A DNA stretch of 64,000 nt. It comes from Lederbergia citrisecunda. GTDB lineage: Bacteria > Bacillota > Bacilli > Bacillales > Bacillaceae_C. Numbering within the stretch: the stretch's first letter is position 1; each line of letters begins with the position of its first letter. The DNA lies in assembly GCF_018343695.1 (NCBI RefSeq), contig NZ_JAGYPJ010000001.1, positions 4,469,641-4,533,640 of the forward strand. Direction: 5' to 3'. Below, in pieces: positions 35,505 to 44,644 of this stretch. A program made the translations under genes and the position numbers. Under the pieces are notes generated by a model. It ran no database searches. It was given only the letters and a program-made list of their open reading frames with translations, and was not told the DNA's origin.

Positions 35505-36687
35505 TTTAAAAGGAAGATACGGTCAATTCGGAGGGAGATTTGTTCCGGAAACATTAATGACAGCCGTATTAGAATTAGAACAAGAATATGAAAAAGCAAT
35601 TGCTGATCCAGAATTCCAGAAAGAAATGGATCATTATTTAAAACAATATATTGGTAGAGAAACTCCGCTATACTATGCAGAAAATTTAACAAAACTAGCG
35701 GGAGGACCAAAAATTTATTTGAAACGTGAAGACTTAAACCATACAGGAGCCCACAAAATCAATAATACGATTGGTCAGGCACTTTTGACACTACGCATGG
35801 GCAAAAAGAAAGTTGTGGCAGAGACCGGAGCAGGTCAACACGGTGTGGCAACAGCGACTGTATGTGCTCTACTCGGTTTAGAATGCATCGTTTTCATGGG
35901 TGAAGAAGATATTCGCCGCCAACAATTGAATGTGTTTAGAATGGAGCTTTTAGGTGCTGAAGTAAGAAGTGTTTCTCAGGGAAGTGGAACGTTAAAGGAT
36001 GCAGTTAATGAGGCTCTCCGCTATTGGGTGGCAAATGTAGAAGATACCCACTATATTTTAGGGTCAGTTGTTGGACCCCATCCTTTTCCAAGAATCGTAA
36101 GAGATTTCCAAAGTGTTATCGGAAGTGAGACGAAAAAGCAGATGCTTGAGCAAGAAGGCAAGCTTCCGGATGCAGTTGTCGCTTGTATTGGTGGAGGCAG
36201 CAACGCTATGGGCATGTTTTATCCATTCATTGAAGATGAGGAAGTTAAAATTTATGGAGTAGAAGCTGCAGGTTCTGGAATAGAAACAGGGAAACACGCA
36301 GCTGTATTGACAGATGGAAAAGCAGGGGTATTGCACGGAACACTTACGTATCTTTTACAAGACAAGCATGGCCAAATTCAAAGTGCTCATTCCATTTCAG
36401 CAGGGCTTGATTATCCAGGTGTAGGACCCGAACACTCCTATTTAAAAGATATAGGACGCGTCAACTATACTTCCGCAACGGATCAAGAAGCATTAGAGGC
36501 TTTTCAACTGCTCGCTAAGACAGAAGGAATCATTCCGGCATTAGAAAGCTCCCATGCAGTTGCATATGCCTTGAAGCTTGCAAAAGAAATGAAAGAGTCT
36601 GAAACACTTGTTGTCTGTTTATCAGGGCGAGGAGACAAGGATGTAGATACGGTTAGAGATGCAATAGGAGGTGCAATCAATGGGTAA
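35482..36687 (+). CDS. trpB: tryptophan synthase beta chain
   Basis: A 401-aa Trp[19 protein letters not shown] lysine in [22 protein letters not shown] and phosphate-binding GGGSNAMG. Condenses indole and serine. TTG 35482 is preferred because AGAGGAG ends 10 nt before it; the GTG at 35473 is too close to that site. Starts inside trpF and ends inside trpA. Confidence 0.95.
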   Translation: MAVYTSPDLKGRYGQFGGRFVPETLMTAVLELEQEYEKAIADPEFQKEMDHYLKQYIGRETPLYYAENLTKLAGGPKIYLKREDLNHTGAHKINNTIGQALLTLRMGKKKVVAETGAGQHGVATATVCALLGLECIVFMGEEDIRRQQLNVFRMELLGAEVRSVSQGSGTLKDAVNEALRYWVANVEDTHYILGSVVGPHPFPRIVRDFQSVIGSETKKQMLEQEGKLPDAVVACIGGGSNAMGMFYPFIEDEEVKIYGVEAAGSGIETGKHAAVLTDGKAGVLHGTLTYLLQDKHGQIQSAHSISAGLDYPGVGPEHSYLKDIGRVNYTSATDQEALEAFQLLAKTEGIIPALESSHAVAYALKLAKEMKESETLVVCLSGRGDKDVDTVRDAIGGAING

Positions 36688-37471
36688 GGCAAAAATCGAT
36701 TCAGCTTTTAAAGCAGTGTTGGATAAAGGTGACAAAGCATTTGTTCCATATATTATGGCAGGTGACGGCGGGCTCGAACAATTACAGGAACAAATTTTAT
36801 TTTTAGAAAAAAGCGGTGCGACCGTAGTGGAGCTCGGGATTCCTTTTTCCGATCCAGTTGCAGATGGCCCTGTCATTCAAGAAGCGGGTTTAAGGTCACT
36901 TGCAAGCGGAACGACTTTGGATGGAGTGCTCGAAAGTCTAAACGAATGGAAAGAAGAAAGAACGATTCCAATTGTTTTGATGACGTATTTCAATTTAATT
37001 TATTCATATGGAATTGAAAGATTTGCTCAACGTTGTATAGAAGTTGGAGTAGATGGCCTAATTATTCCCGATCTACCTTTTGAAGAAGATGAAATGGTTG
37101 CTCCTATTTTTACAAAGTATGAACTTGCTTTAATTCATCTTGTTGCTCCAACAAGCCCGCAAAGTAGAATCGAACAAATCGCTAAACAAACGGAAGGTTT
37201 TCTTTATGCCGTAACGGTTAAAGGGACAACAGGAGTCAGAAACGAATATGAGGATGGTTTAGCTTCATATTTACAACTATTAAAAGAGTATTCTTCTGTT
37301 CCAGTACTAGCGGGATTCGGTGTGTCATCGCCGGAGACGGTAAGGGAATTAGGCAATTACTGTGATGGCGTAATCGTTGGTAGTAAAATTGTCGATCTCC
37401 TGTTTAAAGGTGAAAGAGAAGAAATTAAGAATTTGATCGCAGCTTCTAAAAAAAGTACTGTTCAATCTTAA
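36680..37471 (+). CDS. trpA: tryptophan synthase alpha chain
   Basis: A 263-aa TrpA with catalytic Glu in [16 protein letters not shown] and Asp in [20 protein letters not shown] and [12 protein letters not shown] loops are present. Releases indole from indole-3-glycerol phosphate. ATG 36680 follows AGGAGG by 8 nt and overlaps the trpB stop. Last trp gene. Confidence 0.95.
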   Translation: MGKAKIDSAFKAVLDKGDKAFVPYIMAGDGGLEQLQEQILFLEKSGATVVELGIPFSDPVADGPVIQEAGLRSLASGTTLDGVLESLNEWKEERTIPIVLMTYFNLIYSYGIERFAQRCIEVGVDGLIIPDLPFEEDEMVAPIFTKYELALIHLVAPTSPQSRIEQIAKQTEGFLYAVTVKGTTGVRNEYEDGLASYLQLLKEYSSVPVLAGFGVSSPETVRELGNYCDGVIVGSKIVDLLFKGEREEIKNLIAASKKSTVQS

Positions 37472-37532
37472 TGTTTTCCATCCAAAATAGTGGGTAAATA
37501 TTAGGCAAAGTCAAAAAGGGAGGCAACTTCTA

Positions 37533-37811
37533 ATGTCTAAAAATATCAATCCACTATTATGGTTAGGACTAGGAATTGCTGGGGCTTCCTATTTGTCGAA
37601 ACAAGAGAATAGGGAGAAAGTGATGGAGCATTATCATTCGGTTAAAGAAAAAATAGTAGACTTTTTATGTGAACAAAACCCTAGTTCTTGCCAAGACCTT
37701 TTGGATAAAGCAGGTAACCCAGATCCTCACGATTTGGGCGATACACGAATGGTTGGCGAAGGTGCCATGTATTCAGTAGAATATTATAATAAGGAAGAAC
37801 AGCAGGAATAA
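37533..37811 (+). CDS. small protein with one hydrophobic N-terminal helix
   Basis: A 92-aa protein: a hydrophobic segment at residues 7-20 (PLLWLGLGIAGASYL), then a helical, charged part and an acidic tail. It has some likeness to YtxH-type small membrane proteins, but I do not recognise it. GGGAGG precedes the ATG; 61 nt after trpA with no terminator between, so it may be read with the trp operon. Confidence 0.65.
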   Translation: MSKNINPLLWLGLGIAGASYLSKQENREKVMEHYHSVKEKIVDFLCEQNPSSCQDLLDKAGNPDPHDLGDTRMVGEGAMYSVEYYNKEEQQE

Positions 37812-37818
37812 AAGAATG

Positions 37819-37855
37819 GCCTTTCTCTTTTGTAAGAGGAAGGCTTGATTTTTTT
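37819..37855 (+). terminator. terminator after trpA and the small membrane-protein gene
   Basis: GCCTTTCTCTT pairs with AAGAGGAAGGC (11 bp, one G-T pair), 4-nt loop, T run close behind. Probably ends the trp transcript. Confidence 0.88.
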
Positions 37856-38202
37856 ATAAGCAATAAAGAAAAATATGTTCATGAACTTTGGCAAAAAAAT
37901 AATAAATTGCTAATTGGAAGTAGGGTGAATAGCTAAGAACGAACATAATATTGAGAAGTTCCTTTGTTTTTTACCTATTTTGGATTAAATCCTAACATGA
38001 AAACCCCTGATTTCGGCTGAAAATAGCAGAATTCAGGGGTTCTCTGTTTAGAGGACTTCAAACATCGGTTGTTATGTCTGTGAGAAGGTTTCTTGTCCAA
38101 TTTTCGTAAACTTTGTTGTTATTGGAAAACAGGAACACTGTGTTATAGTAATATAAACTAATGACTATTTAACTAGTAGATAAATACTAAAAGAGGACGT
38201 TT
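37856..38202. other. non-coding stretch with an orphan hairpin
   Basis: No gene seen. AACCCCTGA (38002-38010) and TCAGGGGTT (38033-38041) form a perfect 9-bp stem with a 22-nt loop; it looks like a terminator but no gene ends nearby. Confidence 0.5.
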
Positions 38203-38445
38203 TTGTGTATTTGTTTATCAATCGTTTTAGCTACAATCTTAGGCTTTCTTATGCTTATGATGGGACCATTAGTGGGTGGGGTTATTGCTTTTGGAATAGT
38301 CTTAGGTTGTTTATTTAGAGGGTTATACTTATTTAATGACTTAAGTAATCGACTTTCAAAAGTTGCACCAAAATCTGATAAGTTTAATGACGAGTTTGAT
38401 AGGTATATTGATGAAAAAGAAAAACTTCAAACAAGGATAGACTAA
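38203..38445 (+). CDS. small two-helix membrane protein
   Basis: An 80-aa protein with two hydrophobic helices (about 3-22 and 24-44) and a charged C-terminal tail (KFNDEFDRYIDEKEKLQTR). GTG start with AGAGGA about 10 nt upstream. No family recognised. Confidence 0.5.
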   Translation: MCICLSIVLATILGFLMLMMGPLVGGVIAFGIVLGCLFRGLYLFNDLSNRLSKVAPKSDKFNDEFDRYIDEKEKLQTRID

Positions 38446-38672
38446 TAATTTTATATAAATTTCTCAAACAATACCTGGAGTCCCCTTCAAAGTACCTCTC
38501 ATAAACATTAAAATATTGCACTTAATAGAGCGCTAATGCTCAAGTGGATAAGGATTAATTCAAGTCTTACCCCCGATTTTAATATGAGAAGGCTCTAAGT
38601 CATAAATATATTTACATAGAAATATAATGTTATGGTGTAACTATAGAGTTTTTTTCCGAAAGGAACACTTCA

Positions 38673-39518
38673 ATGAAACGATTACTACGAATACTACTAA
38701 AACTAATATTATTTATCGCTTTTGTTTGGGCTTTTTTATATATAAATAATAATTGGCTACAAATTTCTGAGTATGAAGTACAATCTGAACGTATTCCAAA
38801 GGCATTTGATGGTGTCAGGATTGTTCAGATCTCGGACTTACATGATGCGACTTTTGGAGAAAATCAATCCCGGCTCGTTAAAAAAGTGCAAACAATGAAT
38901 CCTGATTTTGTTTTTTTAACTGGGGATTTCATTGATAGCAATCGCTATGATTTACAGAACAGTTTGGACTTTGTAGAGCAAATCATTCCATTTACTCAAG
39001 TATTCTACGTAACTGGTAATCACGAAGTTGCTGTGAATAAAATTAACGAGATTACTCAGGCATTGAAGGATTTAGGAGTACATGTTCTTATGGACGAATC
39101 TTCTGTAATTGAGAAGGCGGGAGAATCTCTCATTATTGCTGGTGTTCAGGATCCATTAATAAATGCGATTTACCCTCCAGAAGAGGTTATTGCTGAATCG
39201 TTGGATGAGGCGATAAGTAGGCGGAGCGATTCTTTTAAACTACTTTTATCACATAGACCAGAAGTATTTGATGTTTACGTGGAAAAAGAAATAGATGTAG
39301 TTTTTACGGGTCACGCTCACGGCGGTCAGGTTCGAATACCGGGAGTCGGAGGTCTAATCGCACCGGGCCAAGGATGGTTTCCTAAATACACTTCCGGGAT
39401 GCATGAGCAAGGAAAGACCAAGATGGTTGTAAGTCGCGGATTAGGGAATAGTCTTATTCCGTATAGGATTTTTAATAGGCCAGAAATCGTACTATTGACA
39501 TTAAAGAGTTCTAGGTAG
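38673..39518 (+). CDS. membrane-anchored metallophosphoesterase (YkuE-like)
   Basis: A 281-aa protein with an N-terminal signal anchor (about 5-23) and a calcineurin-like phosphoesterase domain: DLHD (about 54), GDFID (about 84), GNHE (about 116), and GHAHGGQ (about 214) supply the two-metal site. Related to B. subtilis YkuE. Substrate unknown. AAAGGAA precedes the ATG; a terminator follows. Confidence 0.88.
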   Translation: MKRLLRILLKLILFIAFVWAFLYINNNWLQISEYEVQSERIPKAFDGVRIVQISDLHDATFGENQSRLVKKVQTMNPDFVFLTGDFIDSNRYDLQNSLDFVEQIIPFTQVFYVTGNHEVAVNKINEITQALKDLGVHVLMDESSVIEKAGESLIIAGVQDPLINAIYPPEEVIAESLDEAISRRSDSFKLLLSHRPEVFDVYVEKEIDVVFTGHAHGGQVRIPGVGGLIAPGQGWFPKYTSGMHEQGKTKMVVSRGLGNSLIPYRIFNRPEIVLLTLKSSR

Positions 39519-39534
39519 GAAACAAATATGAGAT

Positions 39535-39573
39535 AAAAGTTGTCTTTTGTGATTTACACTAGACAACTTTTTT
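39535..39573 (+). terminator. terminator of the metallophosphoesterase gene
   Basis: AAAAGTTGTCT pairs with AGACAACTTTT (11 bp), then a T run. Confidence 0.85.
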
Positions 39574-39593
39574 GTTCATTTGAAATTCTTAAT

Positions 39594-39756
39594 AAAGAAC
39601 ATTTGTTTTTGTGAAATATAAAAAAATGAGTAATCTCGAGATAAATGAAGATAAAAACAGGTATGTGTTCTTTTTGAAGAAAATATTGAAGTTTTTGAAG
39701 TTTTTATTATGAGACATATTACCTTATATTTAAATCAGTTGTTCTTTAAAAAGAAC
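39594..39756. promoter_or_regulatory. four SinR-box-like heptamers upstream of the SinI-like gene
   Basis: The heptamer GTTCTTT (SinR consensus GTTCTYT) occurs at 39667-39673 and 39741-39747, and inverted as AAAGAAC at 39594-39600 and 39750-39756. The last two make a tight 7-2-7 palindrome, the arrangement seen in strong SinR operators. A near-0A box TTTTCGAA lies at 39836-39843. The rest of the 530-bp gap shows no gene. Confidence 0.6.
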
Positions 39757-40047
39757 AGTTGTATGTTTCGACCCAAAATGTGAAGAGTTTACAAAAAACC
39801 TGTAAAAAATACCTTAGGGAAAAAACGTGTATACCTTTTCGAACATTATTTTAATGAAGCGTGACGAGTTTTATAGAAAAGCCGCGTTCATTATTTTTTA
39901 GGATAGGCAAAAAGTAACACTTTAAGCACTAGGAAGAATATATTATAAAATTAAGGAACTTTTCCTATTTAGAAAAAAAGATTAAGGAAAAACAGTGTGG
40001 AAAGTAACGGTACAAAGGGTGGGAGTTTTATATAAGGGGGTTGGAAT

Positions 40048-40191
40048 GTGGGATTAGGGAAATACATAATGGAATTAGATAAAGAATGGTTGACGTTAAT
40101 ACTCGAAGCAAAGAAAATGGGATTTGACAAAGATGAAATAAGGGACTTTTTCAAGGAAAAGGGTACAAAGGATTTCCGTACAGACCGTTAA
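40048..40191 (+). CDS. SinI-like anti-repressor, short
   Basis: A 47-aa protein. The stretch ELDKEWLTLILEAKKMGF followed by DKDEIRDFFKEKG closely follows the SinR-binding helices of B. subtilis SinI (ELDQEWVELMVEAKEA, PEEIRKYL). SinI-type proteins bind SinR and release biofilm-matrix genes. GTG 40048 follows AAGGGGG by 8 nt. There is no sinR gene beside it, unlike in the sinI-sinR pair, but SinR-like boxes lie upstream. An imperfect terminator follows. Confidence 0.8.
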   Translation: MGLGKYIMELDKEWLTLILEAKKMGFDKDEIRDFFKEKGTKDFRTDR

Positions 40192-40196
40192 GATTA

Positions 40197-40243
40197 AAGT
40201 GCTTCTAAAAGAAAGGTATGTTCTTTAGAAATGCTTTTTTTTT
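40197..40243 (+). terminator. terminator of the SinI-like gene
   Basis: TTCTAAAAGAA pairs imperfectly with TTCTTTAGAA, flanked by AAG/CTT, and is followed by nine T residues. Confidence 0.6.
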
Positions 40244-40327
40244 ACAATAATATTCCAAATTGTATATTTTCTTATGTTATTTGGCATCCTTTCATTAAGC
40301 AATAAACTACAAGGAGGCCCTTTTATT

Positions 40328-40687
40328 ATGCTTAATTTTATTCTGAAATTAATTGTCTGTCCTATTATTGTCATCATTGCTGCTAACTTTTTAACGAGTG
40401 TATATTTTCCAAATGTTTATCAGCCGATTATTCTTGGTTTTACACTTGCCGTTATAGGATATTTAATGGAAATCGCAATATTAAATAAGGGGACCTTTTG
40501 GATTAGTAACACTGTTGATTTTGTTATCTCTGCTATCGCAATCTATTTCGTCTCATATTTCTTTGTAGGGGCAGAGGTGACAGTATTTGGCGCTTTATTA
40601 ACAGCTGCGTTTCTAACAGTAGTGGAATTTTTTGTTCATTTATGGCTTATACGATCAGGAAGGGCACGAAAAGAGCCGACTGTATAA
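40328..40687 (+). CDS. DUF2512 family membrane protein (YndM-like)
   Basis: A 119-aa protein with four hydrophobic helices filling residues 3-110, matching the DUF2512 family found in spore-formers. AAGGAGG precedes ATG 40328. Function unknown. A terminator follows. Confidence 0.75.
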   Translation: MLNFILKLIVCPIIVIIAANFLTSVYFPNVYQPIILGFTLAVIGYLMEIAILNKGTFWISNTVDFVISAIAIYFVSYFFVGAEVTVFGALLTAAFLTVVEFFVHLWLIRSGRARKEPTV

Positions 40688-40702
40688 ATAGATATGAGCG
40701 AT

Positions 40703-40733
40703 AAAATCCCCCACATTTGTGAGGGATTTTTTT
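40703..40733 (+). terminator. terminator of the DUF2512 gene
   Basis: AAATCCCCCAC pairs with GTGAGGGATTT (11 bp, one mismatch) and is followed by T residues; also lies at the 3' end of the convergent SDR gene. Confidence 0.82.
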
Positions 40734-41370
40734 AAAGTATTTCTAACGCAAGTTCTATTTCTTTATCCCCAGATAAAATCTCCATTATTTTATTTTTGGT
40801 ATTATCTATTTCAAGGGAAGTGGCAAGGACATGGGCAACATCGCCACGAGGGATGGAGCGTTCATCCATAAGCTCGATTTTTTCTGCGAGCCCTACTTTC
40901 CCTGTAGGTTTATCATGTGTTAAGTGCCCAGGGCGAACAATGGAATACGTTAATCCACTATTTTTCAAATAATCGTCAGCTTTGCGTTTCGCCATTAAAT
41001 AATGTTCGATGGGTCCTTGCGGGTCATCCGCACCAATGGAGCTTAACATAACAAAATGTTGAACTCCGCTTGCTTTCGCTGCATCGACTAGCTTTTTTGC
41101 ACCTTCTTGGTCAACAGTAATCGTTTTATCTGGACCTGTTTTTGATCCAGAGCCTGCTGCAAATATTACAGCATCCATGCCAATTGTCACTTTGCTAACA
41201 TCTTCCTCCAAATCAGCAACAATCACTTCAACCGCTCCTAATTTCATGAGCTCTTCTTCCTGAGTATTACTTCGCACCATAGCGTAAGGATGATGATCAC
41301 TATTATTTGCCAAATATTCTATGAGCAACCGTCCGGTATGACCATTTGCACCGACAACTAATATCTTCAT
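40732..41370 (-). CDS. NAD(P)-binding SDR-like oxidoreductase (YhfK-like)
   Basis: A 212-aa atypical SDR: KILVVGANGHTGRLL Rossmann start, AAGSGSKTGPDKT (about 77) and TYSIVRPGHL (about 155), as in B. subtilis YhfK. Probably binds NADP(H); reaction unknown. ATG 41370 matches the family start, with AAAAGGAG 12-15 nt upstream. Single gene. Confidence 0.83.
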   Translation of the reverse strand: MKILVVGANGHTGRLLIEYLANNSDHHPYAMVRSNTQEEELMKLGAVEVIVADLEEDVSKVTIGMDAVIFAAGSGSKTGPDKTITVDQEGAKKLVDAAKASGVQHFVMLSSIGADDPQGPIEHYLMAKRKADDYLKNSGLTYSIVRPGHLTHDKPTGKVGLAEKIELMDERSIPRGDVAHVLATSLEIDNTKNKIMEILSGDKEIELALEIL

Positions 41371-41450
41371 TCCAATGATCACTCCTTTTCACTTATCAAA
41401 CCTAATATTGTATAATTTCCTCAAAGTGGAACATTATAAACAAGTTTAAT

Positions 41451-41975
41451 TCATTTGAGGCGTATCCAATATCTTTGAGCAATGTGACCATCTTCTGTTT
41501 CAACCTCAGATTCTAATTGACCTCCATTACTAGTAATCGTTTTTGCTGAACCTATGTTTTCTTTGTCGCAAGTTATGAGAACCTCTTTAATATTCATGTT
41601 TTTTACTTTTTCAAGTGCTAAGCTGAGCATCATTTTAGCGTAACCTTTTTTTCTTTCGGTCGGCCGGATTCCGTAACCAATATGTCCGCCAATATGTAGC
41701 AATCTTTCATTTAAAAAGTGTCGAATATTTATGGCACCGATAAGATGTTCATGATCATCCACTAACCAGTATGTAGTATGAGGAACGAAAGTATCGGGTA
41801 TTCCAATTCCTTGTGAAAAACCCTTCAGTTCATGAATCATGTTTTCAAAAACATCTGTCTCCATTTTTAAAACAAAGGGAACTAAGTTTTCATTTGCTGC
41901 CTGCCATTCTGCAATCATTTCTAAATAGGATTTTTTAAATTTTAATGATGGCTCAACCAGTCTAATATTATTCAA
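41451..41975 (-). CDS. GNAT family N-acetyltransferase
   Basis: A 174-aa GNAT. Acetyl-CoA-binding motif A is RPTERKKGYAKMM (about 110); the C-terminal half has the usual NIGSAKTITSNGG segment. It resembles the predicted acetyltransferases that act on small amines. TTG 41975 is chosen because GGGGGT precedes it by 7 nt and it begins at the family start (NNIRLVEP). Substrate unknown. Confidence 0.82.
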   Translation of the reverse strand: MNNIRLVEPSLKFKKSYLEMIAEWQAANENLVPFVLKMETDVFENMIHELKGFSQGIGIPDTFVPHTTYWLVDDHEHLIGAINIRHFLNERLLHIGGHIGYGIRPTERKKGYAKMMLSLALEKVKNMNIKEVLITCDKENIGSAKTITSNGGQLESEVETEDGHIAQRYWIRLK

Positions 41976-42071
41976 AGCACATACCCCCAAAAAGATATTT
42001 CTACTATGATAGGAGAGTATTTTCACAAAAGTCAATAGATAAAAAAGATCATGATGATTGGAGTGCTGAAA

Positions 42072-42737
42072 ATGTGTGGACGTTACAGTTTATTTGCTGC
42101 CAGGGAGGATCTATTGGTCAGATTTGGATTGGTAGATTTTGAAGAGTTTGAGTGGGTGGAGCGATATAATATTGCACCGAGCCAGAATGTGCCAGCCATT
42201 GTAAGAACGGAGGCTGGTAATAAAATAGGTATGTTGAAATGGGGATTAGTACCTTCCTGGGCAACGGATCCCAAAATCGGTTACAAAATGATTAATGCGA
42301 GAGCGGAAACAGTCAATCAGAAACCAAGCTTTAAAAAGCTTTTGAGAAGAAGAAGATGCGTCATTCCGGCAGATGGATTTTATGAATGGAAAAAAGAAGG
42401 AACGAAGAAATTACCTTATCGCTTTCAACTAAATTCAAAAGAACCATTTGCGTTTGCAGGGCTATGGGATCGTTGGGAACAAAACGGTTTGATTATTCAT
42501 TCTTGTACAATTGTTACAACAGAAGCCAATTCTCTTGTAAAAGATGTGCACGATCGAATGCCGGTGATATTGACGAAAGAGTCCGAGAAAAAATGGTTAG
42601 ACCGTTCAATTGAAGATGAAAATGATTTGAAAAATCTTCTCGTTCCTTTTCCTGCTGAAGAAATGCAATCCTATTCCGTTTCTCCACTTGTAAATAGTCC
42701 GAAGAATGATGTTAAAGAAATTGTTCATTCTATTTAG
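42072..42737 (+). CDS. yedK: SRAP/HMCES-family abasic-site protein (YedK-like)
   Basis: A 221-aa SOS-response-associated protein. The start MCGRYS gives the catalytic Cys 2 after Met removal; NARAETVNQKPSFK, GFYEWK and the HDRMPVIL segment are family hallmarks. It crosslinks to abasic sites in single-stranded DNA. ATG 42072 is fixed by the need for Cys 2. No LexA-type box was noticed upstream. Confidence 0.93.
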   Translation: MCGRYSLFAAREDLLVRFGLVDFEEFEWVERYNIAPSQNVPAIVRTEAGNKIGMLKWGLVPSWATDPKIGYKMINARAETVNQKPSFKKLLRRRRCVIPADGFYEWKKEGTKKLPYRFQLNSKEPFAFAGLWDRWEQNGLIIHSCTIVTTEANSLVKDVHDRMPVILTKESEKKWLDRSIEDENDLKNLLVPFPAEEMQSYSVSPLVNSPKNDVKEIVHSI

Positions 42738-42799
42738 GTACCTTTTTATAATTGTATCATAGCCTAAAATGATCAATAATGTTTAGGTGGGTGCAAGTA

Positions 42800-43219
42800 A
42801 TGAGTCATTTTCACGAAGAGAAAAGTTTGATTGACCAGGTGGCCACTGCTATTAATGGGGAATATACGGCAATTGACTGTTATGCGAAATTGATTAATAT
42901 GGCAACGACAGAAAAGGAAAAAGAACGTATACATGAAATTCGTAACGACGAAATCCGTCATTTCAATACATTCTGTGCCATTTATACACTTCTAACGAAT
43001 CAACAACCGCAGCCTCATATAACAGGAAAATGTCCGGATCGATATTTGGAAGGCCTTCAATTTGCGTTTGAAGATGAACAGCATACCGTTGATTTCTATT
43101 TAGACATTGCGGAAGAGGCTAAGGATCCTTTCATCAGTGAAAGGTTTCGCAGTGCCGCAGCTGACGAGCAAAATCATGCCGTATGGTTTTTATCATTTAT
43201 TCAAAAACATATGAGGTAA
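42800..43219 (+). CDS. ferritin-like domain protein (YhjR-like)
   Basis: A 139-aa four-helix bundle protein. Metal-ligand pattern of ferritin/rubrerythrin-like proteins: NGEYTAIDCY, EIRNDEIRHF, FAFEDEQHTVDFYLD, ADEQNHAVWF. It resembles B. subtilis YhjR. Probably di-iron; function unknown. ATG 42800 follows AGGTGG by 9-10 nt. Confidence 0.82.
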   Translation: MSHFHEEKSLIDQVATAINGEYTAIDCYAKLINMATTEKEKERIHEIRNDEIRHFNTFCAIYTLLTNQQPQPHITGKCPDRYLEGLQFAFEDEQHTVDFYLDIAEEAKDPFISERFRSAAADEQNHAVWFLSFIQKHMR

Positions 43220-43233
43220 GAGGCTATTATTCG

Positions 43234-43266
43234 ACGAAATGCTAATGTATTTCGTTTTCTTTTTTT
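43234..43266 (+). terminator. terminator of the ferritin-like gene
   Basis: ACGAAAT pairs with ATTTCGT around an 8-nt loop, then TTTTCTTTTTTT. Confidence 0.7.
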
Positions 43267-43415
43267 ATCTTTACAAATTTTTTATCCATGAAATTCTGCT
43301 CGAAACTTATTTGTGAAGAATGACAAAACCTCTTTCCAATCTACACGATTAGTGAAAGGACATACCTCTCTACCTGTTGAAATGTATAAGTAACATTTTA
43401 AATAGGAGGGATATA

Positions 43416-43913
43416 GTGGAACGGCACATTTTTTCTTCCGAAGCAGCAAAAACACTTGGGATTGGGGCAAGTACAATTAGAAAGTATGCAGCATTATTAG
43501 AGACCAATGGGTATGAGTTTGAACGTGGGACGAATAACGGGCGAATTTTTAAACATGCTGATTTAACAGTGATTTCTAATATGATGGAAATGATGACAAA
43601 GGAAGGTCTAACAATTGAACTTGCGGTTGAAAAAGCTGTAGGAAATACCCCTATAAAAGAAAAACCTGTAACCGAAATAAACCAAGATCTACAAGATTTT
43701 ATTGGGCAAATAAAAGATTTGGAAATGCAGCAAGCTTCCTTAATCGAAATGAATCTTGCTCTAGCAAAACAAGTTGAAAGTTTAACGGAAAAGATGGAAG
43801 AAAGGGAAAGGGACCAGCAGTTATTTAGAATGGTAGAGGACTCTAGGAATAAAAAGAAGAGGAAAGGAATCGCATTATTCCGCCCACTTACTGTATTGTC
43901 TGGGAAAAAATAA
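43416..43913 (+). CDS. MerR-type helix-turn-helix protein with coiled coil
   Basis: A 165-aa protein: an N-terminal MerR/RacA-like winged helix (SEAAKTLGIGASTIRKYAALLE) binds DNA, residues about 85-135 predict a coiled coil (IGQIKDLEMQQASLIEMN), and the tail is strongly basic. Layout recalls DUF3967-type regulators and RacA. Target unknown. GTG 43416 follows AGGAGGG. A hairpin lies 115 nt downstream. Confidence 0.72.
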   Translation: MERHIFSSEAAKTLGIGASTIRKYAALLETNGYEFERGTNNGRIFKHADLTVISNMMEMMTKEGLTIELAVEKAVGNTPIKEKPVTEINQDLQDFIGQIKDLEMQQASLIEMNLALAKQVESLTEKMEERERDQQLFRMVEDSRNKKKRKGIALFRPLTVLSGKK

Positions 43914-44240
43914 ATGTTTGTTAAAAGGTTCGTCGCAAGTTATTGGGGAGTCACGATCAAGATTTGATTTACAGACTTTTACATCGTTAATCAATGAGGA
44001 ATAATACCATTAACATTATAAATTTTATAGAATCTGGAGTCGTCTCTATCGCAGACTACGGATTCTATTTTTATGAATAAATATCTTTTTGAGGATTAAT
44101 ATTTCTATAGCAGGGTATAGTAAATAGTAGAAAAGCAAAAAAGTTGACAAATTGATTACTTTCTTCAAAAACGATATACAGGGTATGCAATTTAAGGTAA
44201 TATATGATTAAGATGTCAAATCTTAAAGAGGTGATCTTTC
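43914..44240. other. non-coding stretch with a terminator-like hairpin
   Basis: AGAATC-TG-GAGTC (44029-44041) pairs with GACT-AC-GGATTCT (44054-44066), followed by ATTTTTA; probably ends the MerR-type gene. TTGACA at 44144 lacks a well-spaced -10. No other gene seen. Confidence 0.5.
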
Positions 44241-44390
44241 TTGCAAAGAGATCATGATCAGCTTCAAAAAGTAATAAGTAGTCTGACAGAGATTGGAGTT
44301 AAGATTTCCAAGACGAAATCGAGACTTGAGATTAGCAAGGTACTTGAGGATGTCAAGTCAATCCAAAATTATTCGGAACTTCACTCTTAA
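44241..44390 (+). CDS. 49-aa protein of unknown function
   Basis: TTG 44241 has a near-perfect ribosome-binding site (AAAGAGGTGATC, 44225-44236), and the 49-codon frame ends right before a strong terminator, so a real gene is likely. The product is amphipathic and helical (QLQKVISSLTEIG, SRLEISKVLEDVKSI), without Cys and without membrane helix. No family recognised. Confidence 0.6.
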   Translation: MQRDHDQLQKVISSLTEIGVKISKTKSRLEISKVLEDVKSIQNYSELHS

Positions 44391-44391
44391 G

Positions 44392-44438
44392 GCAAACAAG
44401 TCAGGTGTGTACAGGAATGCATACTTGGCTTGTTTTTT
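44392..44438 (+). terminator. terminator of the 49-aa gene
   Basis: AAACAAGTCA and TGGCTTGTTT close a long stem that continues as GGTGTGT/GCATACT, followed by seven T residues. Confidence 0.82.
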
Positions 44439-44644
44439 TATTGTTTAGACTAACTGAAATAATATTGAGATTACATTATTTATGATTAACTATTACGCAT
44501 GTATTTCTTGAATGTCCTCGTTTTTTTTGAAAATTTTGACTTCAAGTTCTACTCCGTGACAAAGCCAAATCTCTTTTTATTATTTCTTGGGAAATATTGC
44601 TGGAAAAAGTCGAAAAACACTTACGAAGAAATCGCTAAGTGTTT

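Noticed and set aside
40220-40226. Fifth GTTCTTT box after the SinI-like gene
   Set aside because: It is part of the stem of the terminator there, so the match is probably accidental.
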